Source of the DNA: Limibacter armeniacum | GTDB lineage: Bacteria; Bacteroidota; Bacteroidia; Cytophagales; Flammeovirgaceae | Direction: 5' to 3' | DNA: 64,000 bases | NCBI RefSeq assembly: GCF_036880985.1 | Contig: NZ_JBAJNO010000009.1 | Span: forward strand, 124,001 to 188,000 | The notes under the pieces: generated by a model | Seen by the model: only the letters and a program-made list of their open reading frames with translations | What the model was told of the DNA's origin: nothing | Database searches by the model: none | Shown here: positions 1 through 8,471 of the stretch, piece after piece | How the letters are laid out: each line of letters begins with the position of its first letter | Position numbering within the stretch: position 1 is the stretch's first letter | Translations under genes and position numbers: made by a program

Positions 1-438
1 TGTACTGTTGACTACATTTACCAACTCTTCTCTTGTTTGAGGAAAGCTAAAGCCAGCAATGGACTCAAACTTATCAATTGTACCACCTGTGTGCCCCAAG
101 CCTTTACCTGACAGTTTTGCCGTTCCAATACCAAAAGCAGAAAGTAGAGGAGCCAAGGCAATACTGGTCTTATCTCCCACACCACCTGTGCTATGCTTGT
201 CAATCAGGAACCTGTTAATGCCAGCAAAATCAATCAAGTCACCCGAATTCATCATAACATCAGTGAATTCAAATAACTCTTCATCATTCATCCCATTGAA
301 ATACACTGCCATCAGAAATGCTGACAGCTGGTAATCAGGAACATCTCCTGACAAATAGTTTTCGAGCAAGAACCTGATTTCAGCATCTGAAAGTGGTTGC
401 TTATCTCTTTTCTTTTGAATTATATCTACAACTCTCAT
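1..438 (-). CDS. deoA: Thymidine/pyrimidine-nucleoside phosphorylase, N-terminal part (cut by window edge)
   Basis: The first 146 codons read from an ATG at 438 and run off the left edge of the window, so only the N-terminal part is visible. The family splits thymidine or other pyrimidine nucleosides with phosphate into free base and (deoxy)ribose-1-phosphate in cytosolic nucleoside salvage. The helical N-terminal domain starts MRVVDIIQKKRDKQ. It is followed by the family signature DKHSTGGVGDKTS near residue 82, which forms the phosphate-binding loop, and by the GLGHTGGTIDK segment near residue 112. Anthranilate phosphoribosyltransferases share the fold, but this signature is specific to the nucleoside phosphorylases. 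Thymidine versus broader pyrimidine specificity cannot be decided from this part. It is divergent from the next gene, with a 265-base intergenic region. Confidence 0.92.
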   Translation of the reverse strand, partial: MRVVDIIQKKRDKQPLSDAEIRFLLENYLSGDVPDYQLSAFLMAVYFNGMNDEELFEFTDVMMNSGDLIDFAGINRFLIDKHSTGGVGDKTSIALAPLLSAFGIGTAKLSGKGLGHTGGTIDKFESIAGFSFPQTREELVNVVNST

Positions 439-703
439 GGATATATGTGGTTGTCGTTGTGTCTGAAAGATTTTAGTCACGAAAATAGATGTGGGCAGCA
501 ATATAATTTTCGCCAAATGCAATGTTACTAAAACTTCATTTCGTGTAAAATGATTTTTCCTTTCAAAACTCATCTTGAAAAGCAAAGTTTTTCATTATCA
601 GCACTCTATTTATTGTTAACAATTCCACATGAACATATATGTGTTTTATCCTATTTGAAATGAAAATATTACATTGCAGCATTGTTAACCAAATAACATA
701 TTC

Positions 704-1918
704 ATGACTAAGAAAGAACTCGTTAAAAAAATTGCTGTAGCAGCATTTGCTACAGGACTAACATTTGGGGCAGCACATGCGCAGGAAGAGGTCAAATTAA
801 CTAACAATGAGGGAAGTGAATACCAGTTTAATGTGGTAAAGTCTTTGGATGCGACAGCTGTCAAAAACCAAGGACGTTCCGGTACTTGCTGGAGCTTCTC
901 AACGCTTTCTTTCTTCGAAACTGAAATGGAAAGAATGGGCAAAGAGAAAATCGATCTCTCTCCCATGTTCGTGGTAAGACATACCTACCCTGATAAAGCT
1001 GAAAAATATATACGCATGCACGGCAACCTGAACTTTGGTGCAGGTGGAGCCTTCCACGATGTGGCATATGTGATCAAAAATTACGGTATTGTTCCATTTG
1101 ACGTATACACTGGTCTTGACGAAAATGCCAAGCGTTATGACCATATGGAAATGGATGATGTACTGAAAGGCATTGTGGATGCTGTTGTAAAGCAAAAGCA
1201 ACCTTCTACCTATTGGAGAAATGCAGTTGAAGGAACACTGGACTCATACGTAGGAGCACTTCCTGAAAAATTTGAGTACAATGGCAAGGAATATACACCT
1301 GAGTCATTTGCCAAGGAAGTTGGACTGAACATGGATGACTATGTTTCGATCACTTCATATACACATCACCCTTTCTATAACCAATTTGCACTGGAAGTGC
1401 CTGACAACTGGATGGGACTGCAGTCTTACAACCTGCCACTAGACGAAATGATGCAGGTAATGGACAATGCCCTGATGAATGGTTACTCAATAGCCTGGGG
1501 TGCTGACGTTTCTGAAAAAGGATTTAACTACCGTGCAGGTTTGGCTATCATGCCTGAGGATGCCAACACATTGAGCGTTCAAGGAAAAGATAGCAAATAC
1601 TTCAACGATGCTGGGGCCCAAAAATATGGCGAAGCATTTATCCACCCTGTAAAGGAAAAGGAAATCACTCAGGAGATGCGTCAGGAAGCATTTGACAACT
1701 TCCAAACTACTGATGACCATGGAATGCACATTGTGGGTATTGCCAAAGACCAAAAAGGAACTAAGTACTACATCGTGAAAAACTCTTGGGGCAAGTCAAA
1801 CTACTGTGATGGCTACTTCTATGCTTCAGAAGCTTACACTAAGTACAAGACCATGAACTTTATGGTTCACAGGGATGCAATTCCTAAAGAACTGAAGAAA
1901 AAACTTGGAATCAAGTAA
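704..1918 (+). CDS. Exported C1-family cysteine peptidase (bleomycin hydrolase/PepC-like)
   Basis: A 404-residue papain-fold aminopeptidase-like protein. Residues 1-27 form a signal peptide (basic start, alanine-rich core, cleavage after AHA). The catalytic set can be read directly: oxyanion Gln56 in NQGRSG, nucleophile Cys62 in GTCWSFS, His342 in GMHIVGIA and Asn360 in IVKNSWG. The long stretch between Cys and His (residues 70-330) with the SPMFVVRHTY segment is typical of the bleomycin hydrolase/PepC branch. Family members usually trim short peptides as cytosolic multimers. The signal peptide here implies a periplasmic or secreted enzyme (inference). It is a single gene closed by a strong terminator, and the ATG at 704 has an A-rich leader with no Shine-Dalgarno. 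Confidence 0.9.
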   Translation: MTKKELVKKIAVAAFATGLTFGAAHAQEEVKLTNNEGSEYQFNVVKSLDATAVKNQGRSGTCWSFSTLSFFETEMERMGKEKIDLSPMFVVRHTYPDKAEKYIRMHGNLNFGAGGAFHDVAYVIKNYGIVPFDVYTGLDENAKRYDHMEMDDVLKGIVDAVVKQKQPSTYWRNAVEGTLDSYVGALPEKFEYNGKEYTPESFAKEVGLNMDDYVSITSYTHHPFYNQFALEVPDNWMGLQSYNLPLDEMMQVMDNALMNGYSIAWGADVSEKGFNYRAGLAIMPEDANTLSVQGKDSKYFNDAGAQKYGEAFIHPVKEKEITQEMRQEAFDNFQTTDDHGMHIVGIAKDQKGTKYYIVKNSWGKSNYCDGYFYASEAYTKYKTMNFMVHRDAIPKELKKKLGIK

Positions 1919-1943
1919 TTTCAAGTCAAGATAAAGCAGAACG

Positions 1944-1981
1944 CACCTCATTAATTTCAATGATTAATGAGGTGTTTTTTT
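1944..1981 (+). terminator. Intrinsic terminator after the C1 peptidase gene
   Basis: A 12-bp perfect stem (CACCTCATTAAT with its complement) encloses a 7-base loop and is followed directly by seven T. It lies 26 bases after the stop codon. Confidence 0.9.
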
Positions 1982-2176
1982 ATTTCCCGAACTCCAAAGG
2001 TTACTTCACCTCCCCTGAACTTATTCTTCTTTAAGTCCAATAGAGATTCAGATCAAGACCTATCGTTTTTATACTCAAATTTGTATTTTAGATACAAACA
2101 CTAACTTGCTGTACAAGCATATCAACGCGACAACTGATAACCCGATCAAAACACTAACTCACCAACCCAAAAACTT

Positions 2177-2632
2177 ATGTCAGACAACAAAATTGAATGG
2201 AAGCATGGCCTGCTGATGGCTTTCTGCTTGATTTGCTATTTCCTTGGAATGAAATGGGCGGGATTTTTTGAAAGAATGGAACTCCGCATCTTTAACTTTA
2301 TCATTCACCTGATATATGTACTAAAAGCAGTACGAGAATACCGAAAAAAATATCCTGAACACTTTAATTATTTCAATGGCTTTATTGTAGGCATTCTTAC
2401 CACAGCCATAGGCGTGTTATGTTTTGCTTTTTTCCTGTTCATTTATTTTAACTTGCAGCCTGACGACATGTCACAGCTAAGAGAAAAAGCCTCTCACGGA
2501 AGTTACCTGACTCCCCTTTCACTTTCAATTATCATCGTAATGGAAGGGCTTGGCACAGGTATAGTCATTTCCTACATCGTGATGAGGTATGTAGGAAGAT
2601 TAAAGAAACGAAAAGTACTTGTAACAAAATGA
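2177..2632 (+). CDS. DUF4199-like integral membrane protein
   Basis: A 151-residue membrane protein with about four hydrophobic helices (roughly residues 10-30, 37-50, 68-92 and 117-138). The second half carries a GFIVGILTT segment and a basic cytoplasmic tail. Length, topology and the loop between helices 2 and 3 match the Bacteroidota DUF4199 family, whose function is unknown. The stop codon overlaps the start of the following gene in an ATGA arrangement, so the two are almost certainly translated from one message. No catalytic motif is visible. Confidence 0.72.
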   Translation: MSDNKIEWKHGLLMAFCLICYFLGMKWAGFFERMELRIFNFIIHLIYVLKAVREYRKKYPEHFNYFNGFIVGILTTAIGVLCFAFFLFIYFNLQPDDMSQLREKASHGSYLTPLSLSIIIVMEGLGTGIVISYIVMRYVGRLKKRKVLVTK

Positions 2633-3075
2633 ACTGGATTTTTTATACCGCGTCCATCATCATTGGTGGATTACTGGCTACACAAGTTTCCATCAACAAC
2701 GCCATCAAACAGGACTTGGGACATCCGCTAATGGCTGCTATCACCAACTTTACCGTTGGCGTAATTTGCCTGCTAATTTTCACCTTTGGCTCAGGCAACA
2801 GCCAATACCTATCTAATTTCGGAAGTATTGGTGAAATCAGTTGGTGGAAGTTTTTGGGAGGAATGCTTGGGGCAATCTTTGTTACTTCCAGTGTAATCAT
2901 TGGACCAAAGATTGGGTTAGCCGCTTTCTTTACTTTGATTATTGCTGGCCAGTTGATTATCGGGATGCTCTATGACCATATCGGTTTCCTTGGCTTACCC
3001 GAACAATCTATCTCCATTCAAAAAGTTATTGGTGGATGCTTACTGGTGGCAGGCGCCTATATGATGAACAGGTAA
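2629..3075 (+). CDS. YdcZ/DUF606-type DMT-superfamily membrane protein
   Basis: A 148-residue protein with five predicted hydrophobic helices. It begins with a helix that continues into the QVSINNAIKQDLGHPLMAA segment, characteristic of the YdcZ (DUF606) half-size drug/metabolite transporters. A WWKFLGGMLGAIFV segment and a GG..L.V.G.Y C-terminal helix are also typical. Such proteins are about 145 residues and probably act as dimers in the inner membrane; the substrate is unknown. The start codon overlaps the upstream DUF4199 stop by 4 bases, indicating translational coupling. A strong hairpin follows. Confidence 0.85.
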   Translation: MNWIFYTASIIIGGLLATQVSINNAIKQDLGHPLMAAITNFTVGVICLLIFTFGSGNSQYLSNFGSIGEISWWKFLGGMLGAIFVTSSVIIGPKIGLAAFFTLIIAGQLIIGMLYDHIGFLGLPEQSISIQKVIGGCLLVAGAYMMNR

Positions 3076-3092
3076 TACCTGATAAATGAAAT

Positions 3093-3137
3093 AACAAGCA
3101 GCCAAAACAGGATGATGTTTATGGCTGCTTGTTTTTT
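3093..3137. terminator. Bidirectional terminator between ydcZ-like and nitroreductase genes
   Basis: An 11-bp perfect stem (AACAAGCAGCC and its complement, 19-base loop) is followed by a T-run on the + strand. It lies between two convergent genes and may serve both. Confidence 0.75.
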
Positions 3138-3150
3138 GTAAAAATGAAGG

Positions 3151-3819
3151 TTAGTAATAAACAATTACTTCATCTTCTTGTTTTCTCGTAAGGTCTGGAA
3201 CTGTAACACCCGCTGAAGGGTACCCTACAGGAATCAACAAGTAAGGTCTTTCGTTTTCGGGGCGATCCAATATTTTCTGAAGAAAGTTCATCGGACTAGG
3301 TGTATGGGTAAGTGAGACTAGCCCTGCTTGATGAATTGCTGTCAACAGCATTCCTGCTGATAAGCCTACAGACTCATTCACATAATAGTTGTTTCGCTTT
3401 TTACCATCTTGGTCTAGCTCATACACTCGCTTGAAGATGATAATCAGGCACGGGGCTACCTCCAAAAATGGCTTATGCCAATCAGTCCCGAGTGGTTCCA
3501 GATCTTTCAGCCATTGATCTGACATTCTGTTGTGGTAGCTTTCGTACTCTTCTTCTTCAGCAGCTTTCCTGATTTGCTTTTTAATTTCAGGGTCAGTCAC
3601 CACACAATAAGTCCAAGGTTGTTTGTGAGCACCTGAAGGAGCCGTTGATGCTGCCATGATAATATCTCTGATGATAGCATCAGGGATAGGCTTGTCAGAA
3701 AATTCACGGATACTTCTCCGTTGATCCATATACGCTCTAAATGCCGCTACACGGCTTTGCATCTCCTCTTCACTAAACTGCTGAGGGGTATAAGGAATGA
3801 ATGTGTTGTCAGTAGTCAT
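3151..3819 (-). CDS. Iodotyrosine deiodinase-type flavin reductase (nitroreductase superfamily)
   Basis: A 222-residue FMN enzyme. The phosphate-binding RRSIREF near residue 34 and the APSGAHKQPW loop near residue 60 place it in the nitroreductase superfamily. The rest follows iodotyrosine deiodinase closely: an acidic EEEEY helix, RM..QW..DL, a W-K-P-F-L segment, NESVGLSAGMLLTA and PVGYPS..VTVPDL. The three residues that hold the halotyrosine amino acid group in that family (human Glu157, Tyr161, Lys182) align with Glu91, Tyr95 and Lys116. Reductive dehalogenation of iodo- or bromotyrosine is therefore a realistic role (inference); a general nitroreductase is the alternative. It is a single gene, convergent with the YdcZ operon. 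Confidence 0.88.
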   Translation of the reverse strand: MTTDNTFIPYTPQQFSEEEMQSRVAAFRAYMDQRRSIREFSDKPIPDAIIRDIIMAASTAPSGAHKQPWTYCVVTDPEIKKQIRKAAEEEEYESYHNRMSDQWLKDLEPLGTDWHKPFLEVAPCLIIIFKRVYELDQDGKKRNNYYVNESVGLSAGMLLTAIHQAGLVSLTHTPSPMNFLQKILDRPENERPYLLIPVGYPSAGVTVPDLTRKQEDEVIVYY

Positions 3820-4046
3820 AGTAGCATGTTTTTGGTAGTAAAAAGTTCAAAAGAATATATCAGTAACAAATGTCCAATATCGTTACTTTATGTCGTTGAT
3901 TTTGTCATTATTAGATCATCTATCAATTTTGACAAACACATCTCAAAAACATAATGTTGGTAAAATGGATCATTTTACTTTCTGAATACAACTTGAAAAT
4001 TATTATTTTTTCGAAATTTCAAACAAAACTCCATAAATAAGTAAAC

Positions 4047-4598
4047 ATGAAACAAGTTAAGAGGTTAAAGACTTCACTAGCAAAAGAAGTAGAAGAAATG
4101 CTGAACAATCAAGTGAAGATGGAGGATGAGTCTTCTCAGTTTTACTTGTCTTGTGCATCATGGTGTGAGAAAGAAGGTTTTCAACAATCAGCCAACTTTC
4201 TTTACGGACACGCTGAAGAGGAAAGAGGTCACATGCTGAAGATCTTTAAATATATCAATACTGTTGGCGGACATGCATTGGCTGCTGATATTCCACCAGT
4301 ACGTCATTCATTTAACTCGTTGAGAGAAATCTTTGAAAACGTATTGGAACACGAAGTAAAAGTAACCAAGTCGATCAATGAACTGGTAGACTACTGCTTC
4401 CAACACAAAGATTGGGGTACATTCCAGTTCCTGCAATGGTTTGTAGAAGAGCAACGTGAAGAGGAAGATTTGGCAAGAAGAGTGATTGATGTATTTGACA
4501 TCATCGGAGAAGACAGCCCTCAAGGTATGTGGTTGATTGACCAAGAAATTGGAAGACTGGGATCAGCAGACGGAGAATCAGAAGAAGAAGCTATTTAA
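4047..4598 (+). CDS. ftnA: Non-haem ferritin
   Basis: A 183-residue four-helix-bundle ferritin that stores iron as ferric oxide inside a 24-subunit cytosolic shell. Aligned by eye with E. coli FtnA, the ferroxidase ligands are present: Glu26 in KMEDES, Glu59 and His62 in HAEEERGH, Glu103 in EHEVKV and Gln136 in WFVEEQREEE. The family segments NFLYGHAEEE and FQFLQWFVEEQ are unmistakable. It is longer than FtnA by a short N-terminal extension and an acidic C-terminal tail. The ATG at 4047 is preceded by an A-rich leader. It is transcribed alone and closed by a strong terminator. Confidence 0.96.
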   Translation: MKQVKRLKTSLAKEVEEMLNNQVKMEDESSQFYLSCASWCEKEGFQQSANFLYGHAEEERGHMLKIFKYINTVGGHALAADIPPVRHSFNSLREIFENVLEHEVKVTKSINELVDYCFQHKDWGTFQFLQWFVEEQREEEDLARRVIDVFDIIGEDSPQGMWLIDQEIGRLGSADGESEEEAI

Positions 4599-4610
4599 TA
4601 TAACAGCAGT

Positions 4611-4640
4611 AACCCTCTCATACTTTTGAGAGGGTTTTTT
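4611..4640. terminator. Shared terminator of ferritin and the convergent membrane protein gene
   Basis: A 10-bp perfect stem (AACCCTCTCA and complement, 6-base loop) is followed by a T-run. The stop codon of the convergent minus-strand gene (4618) falls inside the hairpin. Confidence 0.85.
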
Positions 4641-5922
4641 CTTGTAATATTTTCTTAGAGGCTGTTTTCGGTAGCAATTCGACCAAAACTATAAATAGCA
4701 GAAACGGGGAAAACCCTGCCTTATACCGTGCCAATGTTCCAATATTTGGGGCTGCTATTGCCAGCAGTGGTGTCATAAGCAAGATATATAGCAGGCCACT
4801 CAACATCAAAAACCTGTACTGATCACAAACTTTGAACTTGGTTAGACGCAATGCTGCCAATACCAGCACTGCTGCAAGCAAAATGTTTTCAATACTTGCC
4901 ACTTTCTTCAGCCAGTTTCCTTCTTCCCATATATAAGGTCTGAAGGTTCCCTCCAAATAGGCTTTGGGCAAATTTTTCAAAATGGACACAACACTCGGTG
5001 AAAGATCATGGTATATAATCAGGTTTTCCTTGTTTGGTGTACTCCTACTCATGGTTTCCGTATTCTCGACCAATACACCCAAGAAATTTTCCAACTGTAG
5101 ATTGACATGTAACTTGGTTGACATAAACAGCACCAAAAAATAAATCCCTACCAGCAGTACCATTCCTCTTTTTTCTGGAAAAGAAAATTTCCCATTCAAC
5201 CACGTTGTTAGCGCCAAAGCCATCATCGCAGGAAGGTACCCACCCAGATAATAATACTTCAGCTTAAAGATGATGTAGGTAAGAAAGATCGTCAATAGCA
5301 CTTTTGGAGCCGATAGCTTCCACTTCCCTTCTCTAAACCCTAATACCCACGGTACTAGAATCGCTGTCAGACCTCCTATCGCACCCAAAAGCACACTTTC
5401 TTTCAAAATACCACTACTCCAGAAGACAAATGATGGAAAGTAAAAAAAGGCTATAGCAGCAGCATTAGATGCTCCTTTTACTGTATGGGCAAGCATATTC
5501 GCACAAAACCAAATTCCTGCGAACCCAAAAAGGCTAAAATAAACACTAGTTATCCAATAGTTGCCATTAGTCAGAAAGTTTACAGCACTGATATATTTGG
5601 CAAAACGTATGGCACGAGGGTTATTATTACTCAAAAGTGCCGTAATATCTTGCGGCTCATAATAGTCTCGGCTGAATAAGAATTCTACATACCTTGAAAA
5701 ATCAGCTACAGCGATATGTCTCAATACTTCTCCATCCTTAAAAAGTACCAGGGTATCTCCATAACCATAGTAATACTGATAAATCAGCCCTACAGCCAAA
5801 CCTGCTGCCACCTTTACTACCAACGATAGGAAAAAGTGCCTTTCCAATGGCATTCCTTTGCTCTTCTGCCACAATCCATAAACCAATAGGGCAATTAAGA
5901 TAGCATTTCCAAAAAAAATCAT
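4618..5922 (-). CDS. Polytopic membrane protein of unknown function (glycan-polymerase/GT-C-like)
   Basis: A 434-residue protein with roughly ten hydrophobic helices. The ATG at 5922 is preferred over an upstream TTG at 5934. After helix 2 there is a soluble segment with Y-G-Y-G-D-T-L and FKDG, then a helix run with FWSSGILKES. Acidic and tyrosine-rich loops of this kind between helices are common in Bacteroidota membrane proteins that polymerise or transfer lipid-linked glycans, but I see no decisive catalytic motif. Its 3' end lies within the ferritin terminator. The neighbours give no pathway context. The role is unknown. Confidence 0.72.
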   Translation of the reverse strand: MIFFGNAILIALLVYGLWQKSKGMPLERHFFLSLVVKVAAGLAVGLIYQYYYGYGDTLVLFKDGEVLRHIAVADFSRYVEFLFSRDYYEPQDITALLSNNNPRAIRFAKYISAVNFLTNGNYWITSVYFSLFGFAGIWFCANMLAHTVKGASNAAAIAFFYFPSFVFWSSGILKESVLLGAIGGLTAILVPWVLGFREGKWKLSAPKVLLTIFLTYIIFKLKYYYLGGYLPAMMALALTTWLNGKFSFPEKRGMVLLVGIYFLVLFMSTKLHVNLQLENFLGVLVENTETMSRSTPNKENLIIYHDLSPSVVSILKNLPKAYLEGTFRPYIWEEGNWLKKVASIENILLAAVLVLAALRLTKFKVCDQYRFLMLSGLLYILLMTPLLAIAAPNIGTLARYKAGFSPFLLFIVLVELLPKTASKKILQEKTLSKV

Positions 5923-6003
5923 AATCCCTTCCAAAAGGCTATATTTTTAGCTTTTATCGACTTCTCAGACCGACTCAGTTTTATATTAATCAATTCAAAC
6001 CAC

Positions 6004-6957
6004 CTAAAAAAGAGCTGAGGCAATCTCCTGAACAGAGGTTGACCTGTTCATGGTATAAAAGTGAAGACAAGGTGCATCATGCTCTATCAACTCTTTGCAT
6101 TGTTGTATTCCCCACTCAATTCCGACTTGTTTCACTTCATCATTATTCTTACATTTCTCAACTTCCAAAGCCAACTCATTCGGAATATCAATCTTGAATA
6201 TACTTGGCAATACAGTCATCTGTTTTTTTGTAATAAGAGGTTTTAGTCCTGGAATAATAGGCACTGTAATACCTATTTCCCTGCATTTTTCTACAAAAGA
6301 AAAATACTTCTGGTTATCAAAAAACATTTGTGTCACGATATATTGCGCTCCCATCTCTACTTTTTGTTTCAAGTAGAAAAGGTCTCTTTCCATATTAGGC
6401 GACTCAAAGTGCTTTTCAGGATATCCTGCCACGCCAATACAAAAATCTGTGCAAGCTTGTTCTTGGACAACCTCTTCCAAAAACACTCCCTTATTCATAT
6501 TCGAAACCTGACAAATCAAGTCTGTTGCAAATTGGTTTCCCTCCGGATGAGGAGCAAAAGCCTTCTCTGACTTCAGTGCATCGCCTCGAAGTACCAATAG
6601 ATTTTCAACCCCCAAGAAACTTAGGTCAATCAACGCATCCTCTGTCTCCTTTCGGCTAAAACCTCCACAAATTATATGTGGAACTGTGTCTACATGATAC
6701 CGATTCATAATCGCAGCACAGATTCCTACAGTACTGGGACGTCTTCGGACCTTTTGCTTTTCCAATAGCCCATTCTCCCTTTTCTTGTAAATATACTCTT
6801 CCCTATGATAGGTAACATCAATAAAAGATGGCTTGAACTCAATCAGGGGGTCTATTGAGTCAAAAAAAGACTGAATACTTTGTCCCTTCAGTGGTGGCAG
6901 TAGCTCTATTGAGAAAAGCGGCTTTTTTGCCTTAGCCAGATGTTCGGTTATTTTCAC
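6004..6957 (-). CDS. metF: 5,10-methylenetetrahydrofolate reductase
   Basis: A 317-residue FAD TIM-barrel enzyme that reduces 5,10-methylene-THF to 5-methyl-THF, the methyl donor for methionine synthesis. The N-terminal FSIELLPP strand carries the catalytic Glu of the family's FE-FPP motif. Further landmarks are FIDVTYHRE, PHIICGG, ENLLVLRGD (folate/FAD contact region), the VAGYPEKH segment and ITQMFFD-like YIVTQMFFDNQ. The best start is a GTG at 6957, since the next in-frame ATG lies deep in the barrel. No terminator is evident directly after the stop, and the gene is separate from the operon upstream. Confidence 0.95.
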   Translation of the reverse strand: MKITEHLAKAKKPLFSIELLPPLKGQSIQSFFDSIDPLIEFKPSFIDVTYHREEYIYKKRENGLLEKQKVRRRPSTVGICAAIMNRYHVDTVPHIICGGFSRKETEDALIDLSFLGVENLLVLRGDALKSEKAFAPHPEGNQFATDLICQVSNMNKGVFLEEVVQEQACTDFCIGVAGYPEKHFESPNMERDLFYLKQKVEMGAQYIVTQMFFDNQKYFSFVEKCREIGITVPIIPGLKPLITKKQMTVLPSIFKIDIPNELALEVEKCKNNDEVKQVGIEWGIQQCKELIEHDAPCLHFYTMNRSTSVQEIASALF

Positions 6958-7061
6958 AGGTTGGTTGGGTTATTTATTCATTTAGTCATCTTATTCCATA
7001 TTAAAGGACTGAATTTCCTTTCATAGATAAAATATTTCCAATTTTACTGACAAAAGCCATT

Positions 7062-7103
7062 AAAAAAAAATTGCGTAGGGCAATCCTAAGAAACCCTACG
7101 CAA
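7062..7103 (-). terminator. Terminator of the caspase/transglycosylase operon
   Basis: A 10-bp perfect stem (7071-7080 with 7094-7103) is followed on the minus strand by nine T (7070-7062). It begins 24 bases after the transglycosylase stop. Confidence 0.9.
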
Positions 7104-7127
7104 TCAGTATATACTTAATCCTAAATT

Positions 7128-8471
7128 TTACTTACTGAAAAATATCTTTCTCCCCATTCCTATTTCCTCATTCTTCCCTATTCCATTCAACTTCCTGAGG
7201 CTTTTGAGTTCAATACCAAATCGTTTTGCGATTTCAGGTAACTTATCTCCGCTTTGCGTCAAGTAATATGATCCTAACATGATTTGATCTGGCCTTTCCT
7301 CCAAATAGAAAAATGTACCACTTTCCACTTTATATTTTCGAGACAAGTCATTTAGCTTTCTAAATTTCCATCTTGAAATTCCTGCACTCTTTGCCAAAGA
7401 CTTCATGTCATCACCCTCTTTCGCCACAATTGCCCTTAAGCCATTTACTCTTCTCAACTTTTTAACATCTGTTGTTTCTGAGAGAATTGGGTCTTTAAAA
7501 ATAAATGGGTACTCGTTTAGGAATGCCTCATCGTAAACATAGTTTTTACGTCCTCTTGATCGTGAAGAACTGATAGGTGTTACTGCAGCCATCAAGTCAG
7601 TTGCCTCTTCAAAGTTTGCTGCAGGAAGCAAAACTGTATAAACCTTATCTGAGGGGATGTAACCATCTACTCTTAACCACTGGTTATACTCTGACATTTT
7701 AGTTTCGTCCACTGCTACAGCAGTTGAAATACTTTGGAGTGTTCTGCCATTGGTATTGAAAGGCACCAAACTGATTGCAGGGGCATTTAACTCAACCTGA
7801 TCCTTAAAGGCTATATAATTTGCCAAAAAGTGCAGTATGTAGAAATGGGTATTTTCATCTACTGTAATATTGTAAGGATCGAGTCTGTTTTGCTCAATCC
7901 AGTTTTTACAGCCTGTCAACCCTGTATTGTAGCTCAAAAGTGCATATACCCATGAGTTAAGGTACTTATAGCTTTTTTTCAAGTAAGCTGCCGCTGCCTC
8001 GCTGGAACTGATAATATTCATGCGTTCGTCAATCTCAACTCCTGCTTCTTCAGGATTACCGTCTACCCTTAAGCCTCTTTCACGGGCTGTTTCGATCTTG
8101 AACTGCCAGTACCCAACTGCATTTGACTTGGAGACAACATCAGGTTTCAGCGTACTTTCTTGTAACGCCAAAAACTTAAACTCTTCAGGGACACCCTCTC
8201 TTCTGAACACTTTGGTGATCTGTGGAAAATAAATATCACATCGGTGAACATATTCCTGAAAACCTATGCTGTAACTCGTTAGAGAGTTGACCTTTTTCGC
8301 AATTTCAGCTTTTCCTCCTTGTGTAATCCTAACTTTTGTATTCAAGACATACAGCTCATCAGGAATATTCTGCGCCATCAGTCCGAAAGCCATCAACTGA
8401 CATAGCATTGATAGCAACCATATTTTCAGCCTCATTCTTAATTTGGTTTTATTTGTCAAGGTTTTAATCAT
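7128..8471 (-). CDS. Exported lytic transglycosylase (SLT/MltD-type) with C-terminal LysM repeats
   Basis: A 447-residue peptidoglycan-cleaving enzyme. A hydrophobic export signal lies at about residues 14-33 and ends in MAQ. The SLT domain (about 85-215) shows the catalytic Glu105 in FLALQEST, the SNAVGYWQF motif and the SYNTG segment, all typical of MltD-like transglycosylases that cut the MurNAc-GlcNAc bond with 1,6-anhydro product formation. Two LysM-like glycan-binding repeats follow at about 350-395 and 400-445. An internal ATG (Met13) is an alternative start. The start overlaps the caspase stop by 8 bases, so the two genes form a coupled operon with the terminator just downstream. Confidence 0.9.
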   Translation of the reverse strand: MIKTLTNKTKLRMRLKIWLLSMLCQLMAFGLMAQNIPDELYVLNTKVRITQGGKAEIAKKVNSLTSYSIGFQEYVHRCDIYFPQITKVFRREGVPEEFKFLALQESTLKPDVVSKSNAVGYWQFKIETARERGLRVDGNPEEAGVEIDERMNIISSSEAAAAYLKKSYKYLNSWVYALLSYNTGLTGCKNWIEQNRLDPYNITVDENTHFYILHFLANYIAFKDQVELNAPAISLVPFNTNGRTLQSISTAVAVDETKMSEYNQWLRVDGYIPSDKVYTVLLPAANFEEATDLMAAVTPISSSRSRGRKNYVYDEAFLNEYPFIFKDPILSETTDVKKLRRVNGLRAIVAKEGDDMKSLAKSAGISRWKFRKLNDLSRKYKVESGTFFYLEERPDQIMLGSYYLTQSGDKLPEIAKRFGIELKSLRKLNGIGKNEEIGMGRKIFFSK

